64,000 bases of DNA from Verrucomicrobiota bacterium (GTDB taxonomy: Bacteria > Verrucomicrobiota > Verrucomicrobiia > Methylacidiphilales > JBCCWR01): positions 1 to 64,000 of the forward strand of contig JBCCXA010000013.1 of NCBI GenBank assembly GCA_039192515.1, written 5' to 3'. Shown piece after piece: positions 40,060 through 49,032 of the stretch. Position 1 is the first letter of the stretch. Each line of letters opens with the position of its first letter. Below the pieces are notes generated by a model. That model was given only the letters and a program-made list of their open reading frames with translations, ran no database searches and was not told where the DNA came from. The position numbers were made by a program, and so were the translations under genes.

Positions 40060-41522
40060 ATAAAGATTCAAAGGTATCAGAGCCTAATAAAGGGAAGCCT
40101 GTAATGACGGATGCTGAGCGCAGAGCAGCGATCGACAAGTCCTGTCGAACACCGGTTCTCCTCTTCATGGGTAGTGCTATCTTTTGGCTATTAGCTGGAA
40201 CTACATTTGGGTTGTTGGCTTCCTTCAAACTGCATGATCCACAGTTTTTCAACGGCATGTTTGGAGTTGATTTTGGATTTCTAAATTTTGGTCGAGTTAG
40301 ACCTGCACACTTAAATGCGGTTGCTTATGGCTGGGCTTCTGCAGCAGCCTTAGGGGTGGCTATATGGCTGATGGCTAGACTATGCCACACTCCTTTACGT
40401 CTCGGTGGTTTAGTATGCGCAGCAGGTGTCTTTTGGAATATAGGAATGGTAGTTGGAATTGTATCCATTTTAGCAGGTTATAGTACTTCTATTGAATGGT
40501 TAGAGTTTCCTGCTTACGCAACACTATTTCTGTTCATTTCATACGCCTTGGTTGCTATCTGGGCGGTAGATATGTTCTTAAGGCGTAAGCCGGGGCATGT
40601 TTATGTCTCTCAGTGGTATATTATAGCAGCGCTCTTTTGGTTTCCCTGGTTGTATGGCACAGCAAATATTGCTTTCTTAATTACGCCTGTTGCAGGATCC
40701 GCGCAGGGTATCATTAATTGGTGGTATGGACATAACGCTCTAGGCCTTTGGTTCACTCCCATAGGCTTGGCTGCCGCCTATTACTTTATTCCTAAAGTGA
40801 TAGGTCGCCCTGTCCATAGTTATTATCTCTCAGCAGTTGGTTTTTGGGCCTTAGCCTTATTTTACAGTTGGAATGGCGGACATCATTTGATTGGCGGGCC
40901 ATTGCCAGCGTGGGTCATTACTGCAAGTATTGTGGCAAGTGTCATGATGGTAATTCCAGTAGTTGTGACTGCAGTAAATCATCATATGACTGTTAAAGGT
41001 AATTTTCATATTTTATCATTTAGCCCTACCCTAAGGTTTATTGTTTTCGGAGCGATGTCTTACACTATTGCGAGCTTGCAAGGCAGTTCCATGGCGATTC
41101 GTTCTTTAAATGAGATTACTCACTTTACCGATTACACCATAGGCCACGCACACCTTGGGCTCTATGCCTTCTTCACCATGATTATGTTTGGCTCTTTTTA
41201 TTACATTGTTCCTCGACTGGTTGATTGCGAATGGCGATCGGCAGCATTAATTAAGATTCATTTCTGGTGTTGTGCCTACGGTATTATTTTCATGGTAGGG
41301 ACCTTAACAATAGGGGGCTTGGTACAAGGTTTTTTACTGGCAGATGCTAATGTCATTTTTGAACGTGTAGTTGACCAGGCATTACCTTATCGAATTGGTC
41401 GTTCTCTATCGGGCTTAGCACTTGCTGTAGGGCATATTGCTTTTGCCATTCATTTTGTGCTTATGCTTTTGAATTTGGGACGGAAAACAGGAGGCCCAAC
41501 CTATTTTAGAAGTAAGTGGTAG
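40044..41522 (+). CDS. ccoN: cbb3-type cytochrome c oxidase subunit I
   Basis: 492 aa with twelve membrane helices; the catalytic subunit of the C-type oxidase, reducing O2 to water. Haem and copper ligands seen: PAHLNAVAYGW (low-spin haem His), WWYGHNALGLW (CuB His), GGHHLIGGP (CuB His pair), and TIGHAHLGLYAF (haem b3 and low-spin haem His). The soluble first 30 residues are polar. It overlaps the ccoS-like gene and is 18 bases before ccoO. The C-type family is used for high-affinity respiration at low oxygen. Confidence 0.96.
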   Translation: MAKVIDKDSKVSEPNKGKPVMTDAERRAAIDKSCRTPVLLFMGSAIFWLLAGTTFGLLASFKLHDPQFFNGMFGVDFGFLNFGRVRPAHLNAVAYGWASAAALGVAIWLMARLCHTPLRLGGLVCAAGVFWNIGMVVGIVSILAGYSTSIEWLEFPAYATLFLFISYALVAIWAVDMFLRRKPGHVYVSQWYIIAALFWFPWLYGTANIAFLITPVAGSAQGIINWWYGHNALGLWFTPIGLAAAYYFIPKVIGRPVHSYYLSAVGFWALALFYSWNGGHHLIGGPLPAWVITASIVASVMMVIPVVVTAVNHHMTVKGNFHILSFSPTLRFIVFGAMSYTIASLQGSSMAIRSLNEITHFTDYTIGHAHLGLYAFFTMIMFGSFYYIVPRLVDCEWRSAALIKIHFWCCAYGIIFMVGTLTIGGLVQGFLLADANVIFERVVDQALPYRIGRSLSGLALAVGHIAFAIHFVLMLLNLGRKTGGPTYFRSKW

Positions 41523-41540
41523 TACATTTTTATCAGAAAT

Positions 41541-42158
41541 ATGAATCATTTAAGGACATTATTTATTGGATTCTTTTTAACCTTTATCACGAGTTGGGTA
41601 GGACTTGTTATCATGCCTTATATTCAGTTGGGACATCTTCCCCCATTTGAAGATGAAGATGAGGGTACAAGTAATCCTCCAGCATTAACGGGTTTAGAAA
41701 TAACAGGGATGAAAGCTTATGCTGCCAATGGTTGCATTTATTGCCATACTCAGCAAGTGCGTCCATCACATCAAGGTTCCGATATTGCCAGAGGTTGGGG
41801 TGGTCGTCGCACAGTGGCTAGGGATTATATCAATCAAAAACCAGTTTTTTTGGGAACCATGCGTACGGGTCCAGATCTTACCAATGTTGGAGTTCGTTTA
41901 CGTGACAAGCGTTGGCATCATGAACATTTGTATAATCCTCAGAGTAAGGTCAGCTGGTCAACAATGTCGCCTTATAAGTATTTGTATCGAAAACAGAAGA
42001 TAGAAGGAGATCCTTCTCCAGATGCCTTACTTGAGGTTGGCGAGAAAATTGAGGAAGGGTTCGAAATAATTCCAACTGAGGAGGCGAAAGCCTTAGTGGC
42101 CTATCTTCTGTCTTTAAACCGTTCTTATCCACTACCGGAGGCTCCTTTTGATGAGTGA
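41541..42158 (+). CDS. ccoO: cbb3-type oxidase subunit II, monohaem cytochrome c
   Basis: 205 aa with one N-terminal membrane helix and CIYCHTQQVRP (C-x-x-C-H at residues 65-69), the standard CcoO motif, followed by GGRRTVARDYINQKPVFLGTMRTGPDL and SWSTMSPYKYL, where a Met is the likely axial ligand. It passes electrons from the third subunit to CcoN. Overlaps the ccoP-like gene by 11 bases. Confidence 0.95.
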   Translation: MNHLRTLFIGFFLTFITSWVGLVIMPYIQLGHLPPFEDEDEGTSNPPALTGLEITGMKAYAANGCIYCHTQQVRPSHQGSDIARGWGGRRTVARDYINQKPVFLGTMRTGPDLTNVGVRLRDKRWHHEHLYNPQSKVSWSTMSPYKYLYRKQKIEGDPSPDALLEVGEKIEEGFEIIPTEEAKALVAYLLSLNRSYPLPEAPFDE

Positions 42159-42972
42159 TAGAATTAATACACCTTCAAATAAACCTAAAAGCAATGCTCA
42201 GAATGGTGCTAAAAAGGATGAGCAGGCATTAGACTATCGTGAAGATCATGGCGTAAAGAGTATCCATGAACCCATTTTGCGTGAAAAGAGAGAACCCGAG
42301 GATGGTAATGAACCAATTTCGCTTTGGATTATTACGCTCATAGGAGGATTGCTGTTTTTTGGTGGTCTTTACATGGGGATGTATGGTGGTGGGTTCAATC
42401 CTGAGGAGTATGACGAACGGGCTGGTGGGGCTTTTGCTTTCGGTGGCGGGGACGATGCCACCTCTGCAAAGAAGGTGGGATCTGCTACAGGTGCTGGAGA
42501 CGACCCGATTGCTAAACTGATGAAGAGAGGTAAAAGAATTTATTCTTCGAACTGTGCATCTTGTCACCAGTCTTCGGGATTGGGACAAGCAGGTATCTAT
42601 CCACCTTTGACCGCTTCTGACTGGGTTATTGGAGACAAAAATCAAAGACTTGTCGGAGTGCTGCTTAAAGGACTTGAAGGACCAATTCATATCAATGGCA
42701 CCAAACAGTCCTACAGTGGGGTCATGCAGGCTTGGGAGAAAATGTTGAGCGATAGAGATATAGCAGCTGTTCTCACTTTTATTCGAGGCAATTCAGATTG
42801 GGAGCATTCGGCAGGCCCAATTTTGCCTGAGGAGGTGGCTAAGATGAGAGAGGAGATGGCTAGCAGAACAAAACCATGGACAGAAGCAGAACTGGAGTCA
42901 TTGCCAGCTGGGCCCATTATCAATGCGGCCGATGCTGCTGGTGCAGAAGCTGCAAACACTCCTAATGAATAG
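42148..42972 (+). CDS. ccoP: cbb3-type oxidase subunit III, with only one haem c site
   Basis: 274 aa. A polar 55-residue N-terminus is followed by one membrane helix (about 57-78) and a single cytochrome c domain with CASCH (residues 136-140) and SGLGQAGIYPPL, ending in an Ala-rich tail. Usual CcoP has two C-x-x-C-H motifs; only one is present in this complete ORF. Position and topology support the subunit III role. Starts within the ccoO 3' end; the next gene is 116 bases later. Confidence reflects the role, not the membrane and haem features. Confidence 0.82.
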   Translation: MMSDRINTPSNKPKSNAQNGAKKDEQALDYREDHGVKSIHEPILREKREPEDGNEPISLWIITLIGGLLFFGGLYMGMYGGGFNPEEYDERAGGAFAFGGGDDATSAKKVGSATGAGDDPIAKLMKRGKRIYSSNCASCHQSSGLGQAGIYPPLTASDWVIGDKNQRLVGVLLKGLEGPIHINGTKQSYSGVMQAWEKMLSDRDIAAVLTFIRGNSDWEHSAGPILPEEVAKMREEMASRTKPWTEAELESLPAGPIINAADAAGAEAANTPNE

Positions 42973-43088
42973 CTAAAAATTATTATCTAAGAGTTGCTAA
43001 CTGTTGCTTAACTGACTAAGGTTCAAGAAATTAAAAGGATCGGTTTTAGACTCATAAAAAATATATAAGTGATTGGAGATAGGAACAA

Positions 43089-44921
43089 ATGGGCGTCGTA
43101 GCAAAAGCAGAAAAAGATAGTCATGCAGATACGCATCATCATGACTTACCCTTTTGGCAAAAGTATATTTTTTCTACTGATCATAAAACGATTGGCATTC
43201 AATACAGTATAACATCACTTCTCTTTTTACTCGTCGGTTTTATCTTAATTGGTCTTATGCGCTGGCAGATTGCCTATCCAGGTGAAGCTATTCCCATTGT
43301 TGGAGATTTATTAGAACGCTTTGCGGGCAGAGGAATGGCGCCTGATGGAAAAATGTCACCGGATCTCTACAACGCCTTCGGGGCTATGCATGGTACCATC
43401 ATGGTCTTTTTAGCTATAGTCCCCTTAGCTTTTGGTGGCTTTGGAAATTACATGGTTCCATTACAAATCGGTGCTCCTGATATGTGCTTCCCTAGACTTA
43501 ACATGGCAAGCTTTTGGATTCAAGCAGTTGGGGGTGCTGTCATGCTGGCAAGTTTTTTTGTTCCGGGAGGTGCAGCAAAGTCAGGTTGGACCTCGTATTC
43601 ACCTCTGGCAAATTTAGCCGATAGAACCTATCTAGATATTTGGAATGGCCAGACTATGTGGTTGCTTGGCATGGTCTTTTTAATCACGGCTTCTCTTTTA
43701 GGTTCTGTCAATTTTATAGCTACCATTATTCAACTGCGTTGCAAAGGCATGACCTGGATGCGCTTACCGTTCTTCTGCTGGGCGCAATTTATCACAGCCT
43801 TTTTGCTGCTTCTGGCTTTTCCTCCATTAGAAGCCGCTGGAATCATGCAGCTGGTGGATCGCGTGTTTGATACCAGCTTCTTTTTGCCTAGCGGCTTGTA
43901 CGTAGGCGGCGAAGTGCTTGAGATAAGCGGTGGCGGAAGCCCTCTGTTATGGCAACACCTGTTTTGGTTTTTAGCTCATCCTGAAGTTTATGTTTTAATT
44001 CTGCCGGCTCTCGGAATCATTGCTGAGATTCTAACTACCAATGCACGCAAGCCAATTTATGGTTACAGATTGATGGTGGTCTCTATCTTTGTCTTGGGCT
44101 TCCTATCTTTTATCGTCTGGGCCCACCACATGTATCTCACAGGCATGGGTTCTGCCATTAGTATGTGGTTTCAGACCACTACCATCATTATTTCCATTCC
44201 CTCAGTAATTTTAATCAGTTGTTTATTTATTACGCTCTGGGGTGGCTCTATTCGTTTTAATACCGCCATGTGCTTTGCCACTGCCTTCCTGCCAATGTTT
44301 GGCATAGGCGGGTTGACGGGAATACCTTTGGCATTCAGCACAATTGATTTATATCTGCATGACACTTATTATGTGATTGGTCACTTCCATTATATTATTG
44401 CACCGGGCACTATTTTCGCCTTATTAGCTGGTATATATCATTGGTATCCCAAAGTTACCGGAAGACACATGAACGAGTTCTGGGGTAAAGTGCACTTTTG
44501 GCCCTCATTATTGTTTATGAACGGAATCTTTCTGCCTATGTTCTTGCAAGGCATGGCAGGGTTTCACCGTCGTTGGTATGACGGTGGTCAATCTTATGAA
44601 TTAACCCAACGCGTGATCGAGTGGACTCAAATTTTTGGCTTCAAAGGAATCACCTATATTCAGCTCAATGAAATCATGACTTGGTCAGCGATCGGTCTGT
44701 TTATTGCACAGATCCCATTCATCATTAACTTTTTCGCGAGTATCAAAACGGGTAAAAAAGCTGTCGATAATCCTTGGCAATCTACGACGGTTGAGTGGCT
44801 TGCCCCTACGCCTCCTGGCCACGGAAACTTTACTTCGGAGCCCATTGTGGATAAAGGCCCTTATGAATATAATGTTCCTGACTCTGAGGAGGAGTTCTCA
44901 CCACAAGGAAAACTCAGTTAG
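43089..44921 (+). CDS. ctaD: aa3-type cytochrome c oxidase subunit I
   Basis: 610 aa A-type haem-copper oxidase catalytic subunit with about 12 helices. Motifs: AMHGTIMVFL (low-spin haem His), FWFLAHPEVYVLILPALGI (CuB His and the cross-linked Tyr, with the D-channel Glu), WAHHMYLTG (CuB His pair) and HDTYYVIGHFHYII (haem ligands). Good Shine-Dalgarno (GGAGATAGGAAC). It has a TM12-extension-like end. It follows ccoP by 116 bases with AT-rich DNA, so an own promoter is possible. Gene order here is I-III-IV-x-y-II. Confidence 0.97.
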   Translation: MGVVAKAEKDSHADTHHHDLPFWQKYIFSTDHKTIGIQYSITSLLFLLVGFILIGLMRWQIAYPGEAIPIVGDLLERFAGRGMAPDGKMSPDLYNAFGAMHGTIMVFLAIVPLAFGGFGNYMVPLQIGAPDMCFPRLNMASFWIQAVGGAVMLASFFVPGGAAKSGWTSYSPLANLADRTYLDIWNGQTMWLLGMVFLITASLLGSVNFIATIIQLRCKGMTWMRLPFFCWAQFITAFLLLLAFPPLEAAGIMQLVDRVFDTSFFLPSGLYVGGEVLEISGGGSPLLWQHLFWFLAHPEVYVLILPALGIIAEILTTNARKPIYGYRLMVVSIFVLGFLSFIVWAHHMYLTGMGSAISMWFQTTTIIISIPSVILISCLFITLWGGSIRFNTAMCFATAFLPMFGIGGLTGIPLAFSTIDLYLHDTYYVIGHFHYIIAPGTIFALLAGIYHWYPKVTGRHMNEFWGKVHFWPSLLFMNGIFLPMFLQGMAGFHRRWYDGGQSYELTQRVIEWTQIFGFKGITYIQLNEIMTWSAIGLFIAQIPFIINFFASIKTGKKAVDNPWQSTTVEWLAPTPPGHGNFTSEPIVDKGPYEYNVPDSEEEFSPQGKLS

Positions 44922-44947
44922 TGTTTAGCTAAAGGCAGAAAAAATAG

Positions 44948-46078
44948 ATGGACGTTATTCCTTACACAGTTAAGCCAAGACCTGAAACAGGCCTATACAA
45001 CGCAAAGCTTGGTATTTGGTTGTTCCTGGCTTCGGAGGTGATGCTTTTCGGGGGACTTTTCAGTGCTTATCTATTTTTAAGACTTGGTGCACCGGATGGC
45101 ACCTGGCCCCACGGGCTTCTGAAAGTTGAGCCAGGTTTGGTTAATACAACCATCTTAATCTTATCTAGTGTAACCGTGGTCATGGCGTGGCTCAGTGTGA
45201 AGCTCAACGATTTCGGTAAATTTCGCTTGTATATGGGATTAACCCTGGTGTGTTCATTACTTTTTGTTTGCATCAAATCCTACGAATATAATGGCAAGTT
45301 CAATCACTTTGGTCTTTTCCTTAAAGAAGATAAAATCGAAATCACGGGTCACCTCAAGAACAAGAAGGAATATAAAAGCTACCTAAGTGAAAAGAAAACT
45401 TTAGACAAAGAAAGCCGACTCCTCAAAATTGAGATTTCCTCGCTTAGTGATAAAAGAGCCTGGGCTGAAAGAAGTGGTTCGTCCAATTTACCTACTTATG
45501 ATAAAAAGCTAGAAGACCTCAACAAAAAGCTTACTGAAGTTGATGGTAAGCTTGCTTCTTTAAAGATGCCAGATCTGATACTTGCTCCAGACAGGCATCA
45601 GCCCTGGCATAAATATATCAATGCGGATGAAAAGTATGCCAAGTACGGGGAAAAATTAAATACTTTCGATTTTGAGGGAATTAAAAAATATCAAGATTAT
45701 GAGCCTCACCCCGACATGAAAACGGAATTTACGGCTTGGGTTAAAGATAAATTAGGTGTGCTTGAAGAATACCCTCCTCATTCTAAACAACTTATTAAAG
45801 TAGATAGCGATGCAGTGTTTCGTTGCTCGATGTTCTATCCGAAATATAATGGTTACTTTGCCATTTATTTTACTATGACTGGGTTGCACGCAATTCATGT
45901 CATAGGTGGAGCCATTGTCATGGCATATTTTTGGCTGCCTATGCCAGGGGGTAGGGGCTCGAGACTCTTTTTCAAAGATAGACAACATTTTGCAAACCGT
46001 ATAGAGGTTGCAGGATTATTTTGGCACTTTGTAGATCTTGTTTGGATATTTCTATTCCCTATCATGTATTTATTCTAG
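44948..46078 (+). CDS. ctaE: cytochrome c oxidase subunit III with large polar insertion
   Basis: 376 aa, roughly 170 longer than common bacterial subunit III. Helices 1-3 ([21 protein letters not shown] and two more) occupy residues 20-110, then [12 protein letters not shown]. Residues about 122-295 are charged, with heptad-like [17 protein letters not shown] and [18 protein letters not shown], suggesting coiled coil. The family fold resumes at [26 protein letters not shown] and ends [18 protein letters not shown]. The ORF is intact through the insertion, so it appears to be a true domain. Subunit III stabilises the oxygen/proton reaction of subunit I. Confidence 0.92.
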   Translation: MDVIPYTVKPRPETGLYNAKLGIWLFLASEVMLFGGLFSAYLFLRLGAPDGTWPHGLLKVEPGLVNTTILILSSVTVVMAWLSVKLNDFGKFRLYMGLTLVCSLLFVCIKSYEYNGKFNHFGLFLKEDKIEITGHLKNKKEYKSYLSEKKTLDKESRLLKIEISSLSDKRAWAERSGSSNLPTYDKKLEDLNKKLTEVDGKLASLKMPDLILAPDRHQPWHKYINADEKYAKYGEKLNTFDFEGIKKYQDYEPHPDMKTEFTAWVKDKLGVLEEYPPHSKQLIKVDSDAVFRCSMFYPKYNGYFAIYFTMTGLHAIHVIGGAIVMAYFWLPMPGGRGSRLFFKDRQHFANRIEVAGLFWHFVDLVWIFLFPIMYLF

Positions 46079-46087
46079 GAGTATTGT

Positions 46088-46435
46088 ATGGCAGAAAAAG
46101 GCACAGTAGCAGAACATAATGAAGCTCATGAGAGAGAGCATCTTCTCCATCACATGAAGATTTATAGAAATGTTCTTTATGGTTTATTGGTTGGAACATT
46201 TTTAACAGTTGCTGCTTATTGGTGGCTTGATATTGGTGGAAAAGGTATAGGGGCCTGGGATATCGCATTGGGTTTGCTCATTGCTTCGGCCAAAGCGTCT
46301 TTAGTTTTATTGTTCTTTATGCATTTAAATAACGAGAAACGACTTGTCTATATCGTGCTCGTTTTCGCTGTCATTTTCGTTATCGGCCTGTTTGTCCTCT
46401 CATTAGGAGCTTATTATAATAAAATAGAGTATTAG
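46088..46435 (+). CDS. ctaF: cytochrome c oxidase subunit IV
   Basis: 115 aa with three membrane helices, preceded by TAGGAG. The phrase ALGLLIASAKASLVLLFFMHLNNEKRLVYIV is the prokaryotic COX4 signature. The polar N-terminus carries several His (EHNEAHEREHLLHHMKIY). It is a small structural subunit of caa3/aa3-type oxidases. Ten bases after ctaE. Confidence 0.92.
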   Translation: MAEKGTVAEHNEAHEREHLLHHMKIYRNVLYGLLVGTFLTVAAYWWLDIGGKGIGAWDIALGLLIASAKASLVLLFFMHLNNEKRLVYIVLVFAVIFVIGLFVLSLGAYYNKIEY

Positions 46436-46444
46436 TAATTCGAT

Positions 46445-46651
46445 ATGTCGTTAAAATGGTTTCATATAGTTTTTGTTACAATAACAACTCTTGCCTCCTT
46501 ATTGCTAAGCGCTTGGAGTGGCAGTGTTTATAATTCTACAGGCGAGCAAGTTTATTTAATAGGGGCGGCAGCTGGCGTAATATTTGCCCTGGTATGTGTG
46601 GTGTATGGTTTTGCTTTTTACAAAAAAATTGAAAAGGTTAATATAGATTAA
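46445..46651 (+). CDS. two-helix membrane protein in the aa3 operon
   Basis: 68 aa: two membrane helices (about 5-25 and 37-60), polar C-terminus FYKKIEKVNID. Nine bases separate it from ctaF and one base from the next gene, so it belongs to the operon. No family recognised; likely a small accessory subunit or assembly factor. Confidence 0.68.
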   Translation: MSLKWFHIVFVTITTLASLLLSAWSGSVYNSTGEQVYLIGAAAGVIFALVCVVYGFAFYKKIEKVNID

Positions 46652-46652
46652 G

Positions 46653-46898
46653 ATGACTATCTCTTCAAAGATCCCAGCACTTGTTTTATTGCTGATGCTT
46701 TCATTTGGTGCTGCTAATAAGCTACAAGCTTGTACTGTGTGCTTTGGAGACAAAAATGATCATATTGTTCAATCAATCAGCTTAGCGATTTTTTTGATGG
46801 TGTGCATTATTGGTTTTGTTTTGGGGGCTTTAACTATTGGCGGAATTATTTTGGCTAAACGCGAGCAAAAGTTTACTCAGGAAGCATTAGGAGATTGA
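46653..46898 (+). CDS. small protein with CxxC motif in the aa3 operon
   Basis: 81 aa: signal-like N-terminus (ALVLLLMLSFGAANKLQA) directly followed by CTVCFGDKND and then a membrane helix (IFLMVCIIGFVLGALTIGGIIL). The Cys pair would lie on the periplasmic side after cleavage. It is placed immediately before ctaC, whose CuA site needs copper and reduced cysteines; a role as a redox or copper-handling helper is inference. No family recognised by name. Confidence 0.68.
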   Translation: MTISSKIPALVLLLMLSFGAANKLQACTVCFGDKNDHIVQSISLAIFLMVCIIGFVLGALTIGGIILAKREQKFTQEALGD

Positions 46899-46901
46899 GT
46901 C

Positions 46902-47666
46902 ATGTTAGCAATCATTAATAAGTTTTTAGGGATGCCGGAAAATGCTGCAGCACATGGGTTCCAAGTTGACCATATGCTGGAGTTTTGCCATTGGTTCATG
47001 TTGTTGTTGTTTCTTGGATGGAGTGCTTTTTTCGTTGTAACATTGTTTAAGTTTAATAGGTGGAAGAACCCTAAGGCCTCTTATCACGGAGTGAAGAATA
47101 AGGTTTCAACTCACTTAGAAATTTCAGTTGTATTAATTGAGGCGGTGTTGCTGTTGGGTTTTGCATTGCCCTTATGGGCCGATCGAGTGGACGAGTTTCC
47201 TGACGAAAAAGAAGCCATAGTTGTTCATGCTATAGGAGAACAGTTTGGATGGAATTATGTTTACCCGGGTCAAGATGGTATTTTTGGAAAACGGGACGAA
47301 GCGTTGATCTCATCTGACAATCCAGTAGGGCTCGATAGAAATGATGAGTTTGCAAAAGATGATATTTTAGCCAAAACGGAAATGCATTTACCTGTGAATC
47401 AGAAAGCAATCATTCGTATTTCATCTAAGGATGTCATTCATAATTTTGCGGTTAAAGCGATGCGCAGCGCCCAAGATGCTATTCCCGGTATAGAAGTTCC
47501 TATGTGGTTTACACCGATTCGAACAGGAGAATTCGAAATTGTATGCGGTCAGTTGTGTGGTACCGGTCACTACAGTATGAAAGGCTGGTTGATGGTGGAA
47601 GAGTCTGAGGACTATCAATCATGGCTCAAGGAAACAGCTCTTCGTTCTGGTGCGGTTTGGGAATAA
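46902..47666 (+). CDS. ctaC: cytochrome c oxidase subunit II
   Basis: 254 aa with two membrane helices (about 28-48 and 72-92) and a cupredoxin domain with the complete CuA site: His180 (DVIHNFAV), Cys215, Cys219, His223 and Met226 in CGQLCGTGHYSMKG. Unlike caa3 forms it has no fused cytochrome c domain. The insertion DGIFGKRDEALISSDNPVG near residue 125 is longer than usual. It accepts electrons from a cytochrome c. TTAGGAG gives a clear ribosome-binding site. Last gene of the respiratory block. Confidence 0.95.
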   Translation: MLAIINKFLGMPENAAAHGFQVDHMLEFCHWFMLLLFLGWSAFFVVTLFKFNRWKNPKASYHGVKNKVSTHLEISVVLIEAVLLLGFALPLWADRVDEFPDEKEAIVVHAIGEQFGWNYVYPGQDGIFGKRDEALISSDNPVGLDRNDEFAKDDILAKTEMHLPVNQKAIIRISSKDVIHNFAVKAMRSAQDAIPGIEVPMWFTPIRTGEFEIVCGQLCGTGHYSMKGWLMVEESEDYQSWLKETALRSGAVWE

Positions 47667-47844
47667 TCCTTAGCATAAAAATTCAACCTCGCTTGGCTGA
47701 AAATACTTAATCTCTCTAGATGAGGTTACTTGAAATCTTTATATCTACTTTATTGCCACCAGTGGCAGTTGCTATCAGAGGAGTCGACTCTGACTTATTG
47801 ATTATCTATGGAGCTTTGGCCCCTGGTAGTTAACGGTATTTGTG

Positions 47845-47872
47845 CTCAGGTTCGACCAACATCTAACCTGAG
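47845..47872 (+). terminator. possible hairpin after the oxidase block
   Basis: CTCAGGTT (47845-47852) pairs perfectly with AACCTGAG (47865-47872) around 12 bases, followed by TTTGATACTT. The T tract is weak and the hairpin is 180 bases past ctaC, so it may be a terminator or a regulatory hairpin for the next gene. An extra 10-bp palindrome, GAGTCGACTC, lies at about 47780. Confidence 0.3.
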
Positions 47873-47926
47873 TTTGATACTTATGACTTGAGATTACTTT
47901 CTTGATTGAGCACTCTGGATGATTCA

Positions 47927-49015
47927 ATGGGTAAACGTGTGCTATATGTTTATTATGGTAAAATGAACCATAATGGTCTGGATTTAGAGGTTGATCATGA
48001 GTTATTTGCTCTTGTTAAAGCGGGTTACGAAGTGGATTTATTTACTCGCGGCAAAGTGGATATGGAGGGTGTTAAATCTTCGAGACCGCTTATTAATTGG
48101 TCACGCCTATATAGTAATTTTTCTTCTAAGCTCTATTACAATAAGATACAGCATTTTTTTGATTGGGCAGCTAGCCGGAGGCTTAAGCCTGGTCTGTATG
48201 ATGTAGTTGTCGGCTGGAGTGGATGTGCCAAAAAAACTTTTACTCAAGCTAAATCTTTAGGAATTCCTACAGTCTTGAATGCCGAAATTCATCATGTCGA
48301 CCATAATCGCGTTTTACATGATATGGGCTTAGATTGTAGACGGAGACGAGAAGAATACGGTGTAGCCGATAGAATCGTGGTGCATTCAGCTTTTTGCAAA
48401 AAAACCTTTACTGATAAGGGAGTCGAAGATGAAAGTATTTATGTTGCACACCGCGGAGTAGATCTGGAAAAATTTTCTTGCTTATCAAGGGAGAATAATC
48501 AGGTATTTCGAGTTGTTTTCTTTGGTCGTTTATGCGAACGCAAAGGTATACGGCAGGCAATTAGTGCTTGGAAATTGGCAAACTTGGACCATGCAGAATT
48601 TTGGATGATCGGTGCGATTGATAGTTCAGTTAAGGAGGATGTGGAAAGTGAGCTTTCTGATCGTGTTAAATATATTCCATTTACATCAACTCCAGAGCAG
48701 TATTTAGTGCAATGCGACATTAATCTCATGCCTACGGAGTCTGAGGGTTTGGCCAAGAGCTTGGTAGAGGCTGCCGCCTGTGGACTGGTTACTATTACAA
48801 CTGAGGAGAGTGGTTTTGATCTTGGTGAAGAGAATGGTGTTTTTCATGTAGAGCGTGACAACATCCACAGAACAGCGGAGTTGATGAAACATTTTTACCA
48901 AGAGCGCTCTCTCTGCAAGAGTTTAGGTCTATGCGCTCGGAATAGTGTAGAGAAGAGTTTTACTTGGGAGCAGTTTCACCAGCGCTTTGCTCAGATAGTT
49001 GAAGAATCTTTCTAG
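47927..49015 (+). CDS. GT4-type glycosyltransferase
   Basis: 363 aa from the ATG at 47927 (an in-frame TTG at 47906 would add seven residues). GT-B fold: N-terminal GKRVLYVYYGKMNHNGLD and the C-terminal donor region with VFFGRLCERKGIRQAISAWK, then MPTESEGLAKSLVEAAACGLVTITTEESG (E-x7-E motif of GT4). Predicted cytoplasmic, acting on lipid-linked or envelope glycans; donor not known. Single gene, ending 17 bases before the convergent TPR gene. Confidence 0.87.
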   Translation: MGKRVLYVYYGKMNHNGLDLEVDHELFALVKAGYEVDLFTRGKVDMEGVKSSRPLINWSRLYSNFSSKLYYNKIQHFFDWAASRRLKPGLYDVVVGWSGCAKKTFTQAKSLGIPTVLNAEIHHVDHNRVLHDMGLDCRRRREEYGVADRIVVHSAFCKKTFTDKGVEDESIYVAHRGVDLEKFSCLSRENNQVFRVVFFGRLCERKGIRQAISAWKLANLDHAEFWMIGAIDSSVKEDVESELSDRVKYIPFTSTPEQYLVQCDINLMPTESEGLAKSLVEAAACGLVTITTEESGFDLGEENGVFHVERDNIHRTAELMKHFYQERSLCKSLGLCARNSVEKSFTWEQFHQRFAQIVEESF

Positions 49016-49032
49016 AAGTGCGCTCAAAAAAT

